NCBI GenBank assembly: GCA_947462335.1
Contig: OX381704.1
Coordinates: forward strand, 28,171,955-28,235,954
Length of the DNA: 64,000 bases
Direction: 5' to 3'
Origin: Harmothoe impar
Taxonomy: Eukaryota > Annelida > Polychaeta > Phyllodocida > Polynoidae
Shown: in pieces, positions 45,156 to 58,000 of the stretch
Layout: each line of letters opens with the position of its first letter
How positions within the stretch are numbered: position 1 is the stretch's first letter
Notes under the pieces: model-generated
Seen by the model: only the letters and a program-made list of their open reading frames with translations
Database searches by the model: none
What the model was told of the DNA's origin: nothing
Translations under genes and position numbers: made by a program

Positions 45156-46026
45156 TTAGGGCCATAGTAACACTAGTGCACGAAATTTGGATAATATAGA
45201 TTAATTTTAATAATGATATATAATATGTTAACCCTTTGATGGCCATAGACTTATTTGGAATAGCATGTCCATAGTAATAGTACATGTGATAGTATCCATG
45301 ATGCATGAATGCAGGCATAGTGAGAAACTTGCCAGTACTGCATTCATGCATCATAACGACCCTCTGGCATCGCGGAGGGTCTGCATGATTCTTGAATACA
45401 GTAGGCCTACTGATGAGTTACTCGCCAGGGATGCATTCATCACGCCATAGATAAACAATACATCCTATAATGGGTTGATAATGGTCATAAGTATTGTGTG
45501 ATCACGAAATTGTGTTCCGGCTGGGTGGGGGGGGGGGGGGGGACCAACCAAGCGTCTGTCGGTGTGTGATATGCATGTACATATACCAACACGGTTTAGC
45601 GTGTAATATTCTGTCCTATTCTACACAGTAGTTAGCCTATAGAGCTATACCCACCAATTGAATAGCTTAAAACCACGGAGGAGTGTAACCATGGACTTTT
45701 TCAGAATGGACCTGTTGCTGCACAGAGTATGACCTAGATCAGAGTTACTAACACGTATCTCTTTTCACACAACCTATTCTGCCTATATTTATTATCAGCA
45801 CCATATCAGCACAGTAGTAGTTCAAAATCTGAATATTATCAGGGTTATCTAGGACACTCTAGGACAAGACGCTGTGACTGGCTGACAAGAGACGCGATAC
45901 CTCAGCGGTAGGAGGAAGTGGTAGGACGGCTACAGGAGGAGAGGATCCATATCCCGGCCCATATCCCCAGGAGGATCCCTACTTGACTGTACTACTACTA
46001 TTACCCGGACTACACCTGCCGCCACC

Positions 46027-49000
46027 ATGTATTCAGGCAATCCCGAGCATATGCTGAAGCTGGTGCCTCCAGAGAGTCTTGTGACTCCGGTTAGTGTATT
46101 TTTATGCATAATTCGGTAATCAGGAAAACGCTATATGGATACCCTATGTGCATGAGGCCCTCGGGGAGGCCCTGCTTTCGATATGTCTGAAAAGCGTCAG
46201 TATAGTGTATAGGGCTTATCTTCTAGGCCAAGAAAGTAGATCACGTCCCACTTGAAGTTGATCAGCTATACCCTGTCCACCAAAATATGGCGATGCCGAC
46301 AAATGGCCTGGCTATAGTTAATACTGAAGGATTTGGTTGGGTTTATCACTTCCAGCATTGTCTATCATTCATAAATGACCATCATGAACCTCTGATGGCA
46401 CTCTGATCTCTGAAAGTGTCAATATCAGAAGAGGTTGAGATGCTCCTAAATGGCGATTTAAAGGAGTTGTTTAAATTGTGTGAGGTGATGAATTCTGATG
46501 TTTATGAGATATAGCACCTATCATGGAGGATTAGGATAAATTCCAAAAGGGGGCGGACCCCCAGGAACCCCCCTCCCCTGGATCCGCCCCCGAGACTGAC
46601 ACTAGGTGTCAATACATAGGATCAACACATAGGAAAACCTGATCCAAGAATGGCCCTTAAAGTATTTGATAGTCAGATTAGGCCCTGTCTAGATTATGGT
46701 TGTGAGATATGGGGCATGAGTAAGAGTAACAAACTCCAAAAGCTTGAAACTATACAACTAAAATACCTAAAGTCTATGCTAGGTGTTAGAAAGCAGACCA
46801 CAACAGCTGCAGTATACGCTGATACAGGGAGAGTACCTCTCAAAGTACAATGGGAAATTCAGGCCCTACGTTATTGGGAACGGGTTATCAACCTTCAAGA
46901 GTCTCACATCCTGCATAAATGCTATCTGAAATTAAGTGCCCTTGAAACCATCGGCCAGGTTAATTGGTGTAGAAGCATTAAGTGTTTACTGATCTCGTTA
47001 GGTATAAGATATGCTCAACTCTGGAACATGCAGGCAACATGTGATGACCCTAAAGCTATAAGTGCAGTAACTGAAATAATAAATTGTAAATATAGAGACC
47101 AAGTAATGAATGAGATATTTTCAGCAGGGGAAGGCAAAAAACTTAGAACATATAAGATATTCAAATTAGAATTTAGGCTTGAACACTATCTGTTTTGCAT
47201 CCCTAATCAAAAACATAGGATTGCACTCTCACGGTATAGACTCAGCTCACATAATCTAGGTATTGAGACAGGAAGGCACTGTAGGCCTCCAAAGCCTGCT
47301 TGTGACAGGATATGTTTACATTGTTCTAGTGGTGCTATAGATGATGAGATACACCTCCTGACAGCATGTGACTTTCATAGTGTATCAAGAGAACATTTTA
47401 TGACGATTATAAGTGATACTATACATAACTACCAAGAAATGTCAAACCTAGATAAATTTATATCAGTTATGAGAACTAGTAATGCTGTTGTTATAAAGGC
47501 ACTTGCCAAGTTTGTATGCACTGCATTTACGCAAAGACAGCAGGTTTAAGTCAAAGTAAAAAAGGTACTTGTATACTATTTCATGTAACTGTAAAGAGGA
47601 AGTATTCTCAGAACCCACATGTGGGTATGTATGCCATGTCTGTACATCTTAGTATGTGTTACTATGAATGTGTGTATATGTGTGTGAGTGGATGTTCTGT
47701 ATACTTTATAACTGTGTATTATTTTGTGTTAAAACTAGTAGATAGATGTAGATATGTAGTACTTAGCTTTAGATTAGAAACATATGCTGAATGTATGACA
47801 CATAGGTCAGTAATGACCTCCTTTTGTTGTCAATAAAAGATTATTATTATTATAATAATTATTAGCACCAATAAAGGTCCTTACACTCCCACACAGGGGC
47901 CTAGCCAGGATATACTAGACAGTGTATGGCTATGGGTCATAGGCCTATGATAACCTATATAGGCCCCTAGCTACTGCTTAGTATTAGTATTACACCGGTA
48001 TAGTGTCGGCCAGCATGTATGTGTAAAAAAAGATGTACTAACCGATAGAAATATTTAAATTTATAATATCATATGGGGAGCCCTGGGAGAATTGGGACAC
48101 CAAATTAAGATCATAAATGTTTGCTTGTGATTACTGCAATACCAACAATAATGAAATGCCTTTCTTCATGAAGAAAGACGGCTATTAACCCGTTAATATG
48201 GAATATTCAGATATACCTTAGCCTGCCATGATTCATATTTGGCGCTATTTGAATATAACTCATTTATACATATAATAAGCTTGAGATCAAAAATAAAAAC
48301 ACAATACAAAATGTTCACAGGGAGTGTCCCAGTTCTACCTGAAATGAGTGTCCCATTTCTCCCCAGGATGGTGTTTCTCCACAAATATACGGACGTCCAT
48401 AAATTCGCGGACGTCCGTAAATACACTCTCCATATATTGATGGAGCTCCGCAAATAAAGGCCTATATTATGTCTTTTTGGTACTTAAGCATACAGATACG
48501 GACCTCCGTATATATTTGCGGACATCCGTATATATTTGCGGAGGTCCATAAATATATTTGCGGACGTCCGCAAATTTGCGGACGTCCCTATATTTGTGGA
48601 GAAACACCATCCTGGATGCCTTTCTGGTACTTAAGCATACAAATACGGACCTCCGTATAATATTTGCGGACATCCGTATATATTTGCAGAGCTCCGCAAA
48701 TTTGTGGAGAAACAGGACCCTGGTTGAGATTACAATGAAAGTTAATATGCTTTCAAATATGCTAAACTGTGTTTTTTTAAGTAGCTTGTCATCTTATGGT
48801 CCTAGACCCTTAAATATCTCAAATGTTAGTCCAAAGTCAGTTGGTTTTACTAATTTTTGTACAACCATAAGCAAAAAACATGTGCCTAAAACATCCTAGC
48901 TTAGCGTTTTGCTGCTAACGCTTAGCATTGCCCTGTTCATCTTATTTATTAGGCTACCATAAATTCCTGTGTATACCCGCATCTCACATATAACCCACAT

Positions 49001-52000
49001 CCTGACTTTTGAGAGAATCCTATAAACTCTACCTAGGGATTGGAAATTGTAATTTTAGTACTGTATTATACTTCCAAAAACCCTGGGATTACCTGCCCCT
49101 AGACCTGAGAATATTGTAAAATCTGCACTAGAGGTTTGGTTCTAGTATAACCGACAGGTTATATGCATGAATTTATGGTAGTAATTTATTAGTGATTAGT
49201 ACATATATATTACCAGTCAGTGGCATGGCCCTGGTTGATATGCAACAACCACAGCATGAATTACCTGTGCAATGGTAACTCCATCCATTGAAGTCAGCTT
49301 GTCCACATAACAATTATTGTCCTGTAGTAGTGGCCATATAGAGACTTGAGTCTGTCTTTGATATACTAGTATGCATTTTTCAAAAACACAAAAAAGGTGT
49401 CCCATTCAGAAAACCCCTTGGAATAGGTTGATCCGTCTTTACAAAAAGATCTGGCTAAGTAGACACAAAACATAGGGTAAGGCCACACTTTAAAAAAAGT
49501 CTGTTTCCGGTGGAGCGGGCGGGTGACTTTTTTCCCCAAGGCTACCCGCCAGCAATTTTTTTTTTTTTTTTTTTTGTCAGAGTGACCAATTTTTTTTTTT
49601 TTTTGCCCAATTTTTTTTTTTTTGCCCAATTTCTTTTTTCTCGGCGGCGGTTCCATAATCACACCCAGCTTTCATTTGATACCAAACATGCCTATATAGA
49701 GATATGCAATGCCCAGGTACCGGGTGGGAAAGACATGTTCAACATAAAAAAAAAAAAAGAAATTAAAAAAAAAAAGATTTTGCGGCCTACCGGGTGAGTC
49801 TTTTTTTAGCCCACCCGCTCCACCGGAAACAGAATTTTTTTTAAGTGTGGCCTAAATATGGGTTATATTGCGCACCTAGTGACGACATTACCCAACTTTG
49901 CCTTACCACTCTTTTCCACTGTCATTAAGAACGATTTTTATAAGTAATTCTAAAAAAAAAAAAGAAAAAAGAAAAAAAAGTTATATAAAGTTTAATAAAG
50001 CCAATTGCAACACCCTTGTATGGTAAGCAGGGGCCTAAAGGTCTGGTTAAATTTTTGGGTTATATCATTATAGTTTTGGTTATATCGCTTATATCATTGT
50101 GATATATTGCTCACCCATTGAAATACAATGTAGGGTAAAGTGCCCATGAGTCGGCCACCTGGGCCTGTTTTCCCCCTATGAGCTGTTCTGGGAGCTATTT
50201 TGTGGTGTGCTAGGCAGTCTGGCCCACTCATAGATGGATATGGATGTTTTTCTGAAGTGCTAGGCATTCCAGACAATGAGGTCCCAAATTTCCAATCCAA
50301 GTATTTGGAGCTATATTGGCATCCAGTGCCTGAGGTAGGCCTATGTAATTTTAGTACATCAGTAGGCTACCTTGAATCAACCACTGTGGTACCTTGAGTC
50401 AACCACCTTGGTACATTGATATAATCTTTTGTGAAGGTCACTGGTCTGCCAAATCACTCAGAATTCTCTATTTTTTTAACTTGTTTTTATGGAGGAGGGA
50501 GAGAAAAAACAGCTCCAAAAAAGGTAACCTCGGAGAAAGTTTATTCCCCCCCCTTCATTTCCATAAAAATAGGGAGAACCCCATTACAACAGCTGTTTCA
50601 AGTTACAATTTGGTGTTGAAAACATGGTAATGTGGTTGACTCAAGGTAGCCTACATGGTTGACTCAAGGATAAAGATATATTTATAGTAGACCCCTCTAC
50701 AATGTAGTAGATTCAAGAAATTGTCATGTCGAATTTAGGGGTCTACAGGGCTATTATCCTCCTCAGAGAGGCCATAGAGACCGCGGTCTCTCCCTGCGCT
50801 GTCACTTGGGACAGCCTAGCTCATTTTTTAACAAGAGGGGGGGGGGGGGGGGGGGTTGGTGGATTGGGGGGGGGGGGGGTAAAAAATTTGGACCCCTTGA
50901 CCGGGGGGGGGTAAAAATTCAGACCCCTCTTGGGGGGGGGGCAAAAAAATTCAACCTGTTTGGAGGAGAAAAGCCCGCGCGTTACTATGCTACAAAGGGG
51001 CGCGAACGCGCGCGATTTTCGGCCTGCCGGGGGGGGGGGGGGTAAAAAATTTCGACCCCTCTAGAGGGGGGGGGGTGAAAATGATTCGCGCGCTCCGCGC
51101 GAAATCTCACCGCCCCCCCCCCCCCCTGTTGTTAAAAAATGAGCACTCCCTTAGAGGCCAAGTCCTGTCTGTAAAGGCGCCGCTTCCACGAAGCTGACAC
51201 ACAGGGCCCAGTCTAGCGGGCTAGAGTCTACGTCTGTGCTTGGAGATCGCGGACCGGATAGAGTTTGGAGAGTGAGGTGAAGGTCGTGTGTGACTTCCTG
51301 TTTACAAAGGCACCGCGTGGATTAGTTTATCCAGCTAAACATAGGTTACTCCCATCGTCGTCTGGCCTAAGTTTATGGGGTGCTGGCGCCATTTTGTAGT
51401 CTGACGTCATTTGTCACGTGACTTTCTATAAATAGATTCCTCCTCTAACTGTCTGATCACGTGACTTCCGCCAATCTCTAGTCTATTTCATAAGGAGCGA
51501 GTTGGGCCAGCAGAAAAGCAGGGAACTCCCGGCTATTGCATATGGCCGCTGCAGGCTGGAACTGACGGTAGCCAGACCACCTAGCGTCAGGGACACGGAC
51601 TACGCGTGGATCCGAGCAGTTCCCAGGATAAATAGCCGTACCTTTACACGTGTTACTCCCAAGGAATTTGGTTAACACTTACTAAAATCCGTGCATATGC
51701 ACGACATTACCACCCAGAACCGTGGTTTGTAATGATAGGTGGCGACAAGGCCTGATTTTGTCTTGAAACGGGATAGCGAGAGACTGAATCACTGACCGCC
51801 ACTTTGCGGCAGCCCCATCCTCGGCGACGGCGGGATACCCTCGATCGGCCTCGGCCCGGGCACCCGTTTCTAATTCTAGCCAAAAAGAAACGGTCGGTCT
51901 CACTGAATACTAGTAGTGAATGGGATACCGAAGGCGTTGACGAGCTCCGTCGAGTTGTTGCGTGTGCAGATGCTGCTGTAGTGTAAAACACCCGCTGTCA

Positions 52001-55000
52001 TCTGGTGTAAACAAGAAGGTATTAGGGAGTGCTCATTTTTTAACAACAGGGGGGGGGCGGTGAGATTTAGCGCGGAGCGCGCGAAATTTTTTCACCCCCC
52101 CCCCCCCGCTAGAGGGGGTCGAAATTTTTTACCCCCCCCCCCCCGGCAGGCCGAAAATCGCGCGTGTTCGCGCCCCTTTGTAGCATAGTAACGCGCGGGC
52201 TTTTCCCCTCAAAACAGGTTGAATTTTTTTCACCCCCCCCAAGAGGGGTCTAAATTTTGTACCCCCTCCCCCGGTCAAGGGGTCCAAATTTCCCCCCCCC
52301 CCCCCCAAATCCACCACCCCCCCTGTTGTTAAAAAATGAGCACTCCCTTACATTAGTAATACTATTAGTAATAGGCCTACTAGGCATGGCAGGGTTTAAA
52401 AAATAATAATTCAGAAATTTGCAAAAACTACATTTAAGTACACTATAGGGTTCGAGTATTAAGGAAAATCTGTTTTTATTAGAACTTCATATCATTTTGA
52501 TAGTTTAATCGATCACTTTGTGAAGCTGCCTGGTGGAGCTTTTGAACTGCAAAAGGCACTGAATCTGCCCGAGAAGGGGGGTCAGGTAAGAAAGAAGGAT
52601 ACCTAGAAATTCATCCTAGAAGTATCTATCACCACTTTTATTAAAGCCTGACATTTTCTGATCATGAATCAGTTGGATTTACTATGGTAGATGTAATATT
52701 CTTTGTCTGAGAGGGTCTTGAACAGAGGTTGTTTGGGCCTGTTTTGACTGAGACTGATAAAAATGCACACCTGACAGCCTCATTAGATAGAGCCATGAAT
52801 CATTTAATCCTGAACGGATTTCAATAAACTATAAGTTTCTCTTGTAGGGAAATTATTTTACTATCAGCAGATTTTTCTAATTCATTGATATTGTTAAGTT
52901 TTCTTACTTTTTCATGCTGCATAAAGGAGACATACCCAAAATTGATGCCTAACCTTGTGTCAAAGACCACCTCACCACTGACACTGCCATGCTTGAATTC
53001 ATTCGGAAGACACATATTGCTATGGCCAATATCTACTTTACACTGCCTATAGGCCTATAGTGGTTTAGTGGTATATTTCTCTCGGTCAGTTTTCTAGCCT
53101 AGCCAACACTTAGATCTGTGAAAATGTCCCTTGTTTTATGCCAATCTTAATACCGTGACCTGATACCAAAACTACAGGTATTGTAGAGTACCACAACACT
53201 TGGAATTTTGTAAAAATATTTACTGGTTTTCCTCCAGGGGGGTGGCAAAGTTGACCATACCACCTCGGGCAGAAATGGCTGCACAGCAGCCATGGCGCCC
53301 GTCACGCCCTCTCACGGTCCCTGCCATGCCTAACATTAGACTAGTGCTCGTCTTTAACTAACATCCCTGGGGGGGGGGGGGGATTATTTTTCACCCTCAA
53401 GAATCATGCATGCTCGCACCGCTTAGCCTTAGGCTTAGGAGCATACGTTCGCTCAAAACAGGTGGAATCCCCCCCCCCCCCCGCCCCGAAGATGGGTCCA
53501 TAGGGAAAATTGGTCACAGCCTAGGGGTCTGGGCCCTCATAAAAAGTTGAGGGGGCTCAAAATGATTTTCTATACAATTTAAACATAAGGGTCTAGATCA
53601 ATAGTTTAAGCGCCTTCAGGCATAAGAACTGACACTTCAAACTGGTTTGAGTAGGTCTCCATGGATCATGGGTCCCCAATGAAGATCTGCTTCCTAGACT
53701 AAACCTCTATAGTAAGACTATACTGGTGCAGTATTTAATGGCCCCCATTGCCATTGGATACGACGTGGCTATATTCAGTGGGCTAAGGGAGTGCTCATTT
53801 TTGAAGAATGGGGGGGGGGGGGATACCAAATTTGGATCCCACTTGGTCTTGGGGGTGGGCAAAAAAAGTCCATATGCTTTGAGCGCTAAAGCCAGCGCAA
53901 TACTATGGGGTACGAATGCACGCGATTTTCGACCAGCCCATTTGGGGAGGAGGGGGGGGGGGGGCTGGGGAATACATTTCAGAATGGGTAAGAGTGGTGA
54001 AATCATGTTAATTCATTAAAAGAAGGTTGGTAAAAAAAGTGTACGATTTCCTGTATTTTGTATACCACAGAGGGACATCGTTAGGGATTTTCTGGGATTT
54101 GATAGATCTATGTTCTCTGTTCTCTACTAAGACTAACCACTCCCTTGCAGAACATGAGGCGGATCCAGCTGGATGGTAGGGATGCCGCGCTGTTCGCACA
54201 TGATTTGGACGATGCCGACCTTGACTTCTATCATGGCCACAAAGACACGTTTAAAAGGATGTGGCAGGATCAGGTACACATAAACCGTGATGAATATCGT
54301 ATTGCATCTATAGGAATATATTCATTAGATGAAACTGAATTCTTAGAGTTGAAAAATGTTAAATAATCACACAAATCCTACGTATATATAGTTAACAGAA
54401 TATTAATATCACTATATTCTGTATGAGTCATCTGAATCAGTTATTGACTCAGGGTCTCCCCTGAGTCAAGTGTGACGATTCCGGATGCCTCTGTCAGCCG
54501 AAAAAATAAAATGGCTGTAATATTTTGTTTCGTGCGTTGTTTGTCTCGTTTTATATGTCAAAAGATCGCTATTCACCTAGTCCTTCCTCTGTCTCCTTTG
54601 TCACAAAAAAATAGTACCAAAAAATAGAGCTATAGCTCGTTCCATTTTCGGCATGAAATAACACAAAATGGCTTCACTATAGAACTCTATGGAGGGCGAA
54701 AGACAACCGATAACCCTAAAATCCAACATCTCGAGACAACCAATGCTATTCCTATGGGATGGCCCTGGTGAGACGCTTTTTTTCAGACATCTGTGGTCCT
54801 GGGGGGGCTACTTGACATAGATTGTAACAGAAGACAACCCTCATAGCGTTAAATCATGTTGTATAGTACGGTGCGGCAGACACAACAAAGTGTGAGTAAC
54901 CCCCGGCCCAGATACACCAAACCAGAACGAGGCTCCCGCATAAATTATTTAATTTAGCTTTTTAGTTCTCTCTCAACCCGTAAAAGATATGGTGGCGCCA

Positions 55001-58000
55001 CTAGCAGTTCTCGTACTCCACAAGAAGTCAACGAGACATCACAACAGTCCCACAATGACAGCGACACCGTATCTCCGCCGTTTAGGCCACACCAAAAAAA
55101 AAAGTTGGTCAATGGATTTCGCGCACCTTATTTTCGGAAATGGAAATTTTTTTTTTTTTTGAAAAAAAAATTGTCAATGGATTTCGCTCGCCTCATTTTT
55201 TTTCAAAATGGAGAACTTTTTTTTTTTTTTCAAATTTTCTTCCAGTAATTCCCCCAGATCAACCAATAAATTTTTATGTTAGGGGTCCACAAAGAACTTT
55301 TGTTGGAGGCTGGTTTAAAAAAAAAAAAAATTGTCGCTCGCTCCAGTTTTCCACCGACAAAATCCATTGACAAAAAAAAATTCTTAAAAAAAAAAAAAAA
55401 AAATTTCGCTCGCTCGCACCATTTTTTGAGAAGTGAAATCCATTGACCAACTTTTTTTTTTGGTGTGGCCTTATCGTCCGATCAACTTGCTTTTTGATAG
55501 GGACAAAAGGCGGTACATGCCCGCAGCCTGCAACTGTCGCCCACACCCACCTGCACACCCACACCCACCTGCTCTCCCACACCCACCTGCTGGCCTGAAA
55601 TGGAATAACATACATGTATGACACATGACTTGAGGGTACTTTTTAACAAGGAATTCATTTCTGATGCCAGAATGGACCAATGAATGATTATAAGGGAATA
55701 TTATATCTAAGTACATGATAAGCTACAGATTCAGCTTACCCTGAGTCATCTGTGAGGCCACTCACACGCTCAATCTTATATTTTAGAATATTAACATGAG
55801 CTCTCCATCCTTCTTATCCTAGGGCAAAAAGTTCTGGATCCGTTATGTGATAAGTTTCCGGTGGTACATAGTAAACCATGGCGTGCTGTCCGAGTTCCCT
55901 GGGAAAAGGGAGGACTTTGACGCCATCATTGACCAAGCTTTCATCTATATCCACGAAAACTTTATTGACAGTAGGTTGTGTTCACTGTGTCTATAGACTC
56001 CAACCAGCAAATGAGTAAATGTTGAATAGTTCTTAGATAACTATAGGTACCGTACAAAATATGTATGGAAATATTTGACTGAAATCCTTTTTATATCCAG
56101 GACATATTATGTAAGACCCTTATACCATTCGTTCCTTGATCTGTATAACGCCTTTAATAGCATTGCTTTCTCTTTAAATCAGGTAAACTCTCCCTTGCTC
56201 ACGGAATGTTGGTGGACATGTTTGTTCTGTCCTTGAATAAGTCCTGCATCAAATACCTGGAGGCAAAAAGCATATGTAAGTATGTTACACATCCCGATAC
56301 TGAGAGTTCTCAACACGAGAATGCACACATTTATGTTCATCACCTACTGGTTTTTAGTATAATGTGTTCATCGATGTCATTTAAGCTAGGATATTACCTA
56401 TTTGACCTAGTAAGGGCCCCCCCTAATAATCCTTAATAAGCGGGCCTCCCTTTTTGGACCAATTTTTAGACTAGAAGAAAGTCTTAATTTTCACATTTTT
56501 GGAGGCAGTCAAACACTCAAGTAATAAAATGCCATACAAATAATTTTTATAAGCACCTAGGGCGCTCATTATGTCAAATACGGTACTTTTCCTCTACAGT
56601 CACCGTCTATAATTTACCATTTAAATATGATATATTTTAGATAAGAATTACCCACTTGCGTCATTATCGCCAGTATTATTTGAGACGACACAGTCGTTTA
56701 TGAGTACCGTAAAACCTCGGCTATAAGCCGAATTTTATTTGGCGTTTTTATTTGCTATAAGCCGAATATTAAGCCCCAAACTCCCATTCGGCTTACAGGC
56801 GAGGTTTTAATCATGTAGGAACATAGTGAAAACTAATTTCAAACACATTGGTTATAAGCCGAATTTTTTCTCTCAAACTCACATTCGGCTAATAACCGAG
56901 GTCGGCTTATAGCCAAGGTTTTATGGTATATGATAATATTACTGGCTTAAAGTTGTATTAAAAACCTGCTCTATGTTACAGCCAAAGATCCCTTCTTCGC
57001 CTCAGGCACAAGGGATGTCTTCAGGCGGCTGTTCGGTGATCCATCAAATAAGATCTCATATATCAATGTAAGTATTTGATAAACGTTGCAGATCTAATTG
57101 AAACTATTAAATCAAATTACCTTATTTCAATCTTTATCTATGTGTACTAGAACGCATATAAATACAGTGCTGATGGGGAATTATGTATCTAATTTTTTAT
57201 AGTTAAATTGGTCTTTAAAGATATCCAAGTATGGGGCCTACAGGGGTACATTTACAGTGTATAAAATGTGCAAATCCTGGTGTCTAATCAAAATGGTAGA
57301 TCGTGAAATTTATTTCATGTTTCTAGGTGTACTTCACACTACCCTTGTTTGCGTTCTTCGGCGGATCTCTGATCCAGTGCCTTAAGCGATGGATGGAGGC
57401 GTCCGAGTTGCCCGAGGGGGACGAGTCCTACTGGGAACCACCACAGAAGCATGCTCCGCCAAAAACCATGCCATCGTCTAAACCGGGCGACAAGAAGAAG
57501 AAAAAAAAGGCTCCGTCCATCCCAGCCACCAACGATGGTCACACAGTGGACGATGACTATAAGATCTACTTGGAGGAGAAACTCAAGGGTCATCGCTTTG
57601 GGCCGCTTTGGTTACCAACGTGGGAGTTTGGTGACCCAAGATTCGTTGATGAGCAGAACCCCCTGTTCGACCCAACCGCAGACTTCCGTACTGACTGGAG
57701 AGACAAGCTGACGTTCATTGGTTTCCGTAAGTTCTACGATTACGTCAAGTCATCAGACCGTGGTGACCGCCACTGCTCTGAGTTCATGCAGTACAGCCCG
57801 GACATCATGGTCTACCCACCACCGCAGCACAGGCGCATCTACGATGAAATCGAGCGCAGCTTCCTCGACCGCTGTGAGAAGTACTACAAACTGGGCATAG
57901 AGGTGCCAGTGGAGAAGCTCACTGTGGATGACTATAATACTAAGGACATGTTCTTTATTGGTAAGCGTGAGGCCACCACCAGGCTGACCCCAGTGGAGAA

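Noticed and set aside
49366..49797. Lysine- and phenylalanine-rich ORFs on both strands
   Set aside because: They come from A-runs and T-runs inside a MITE.
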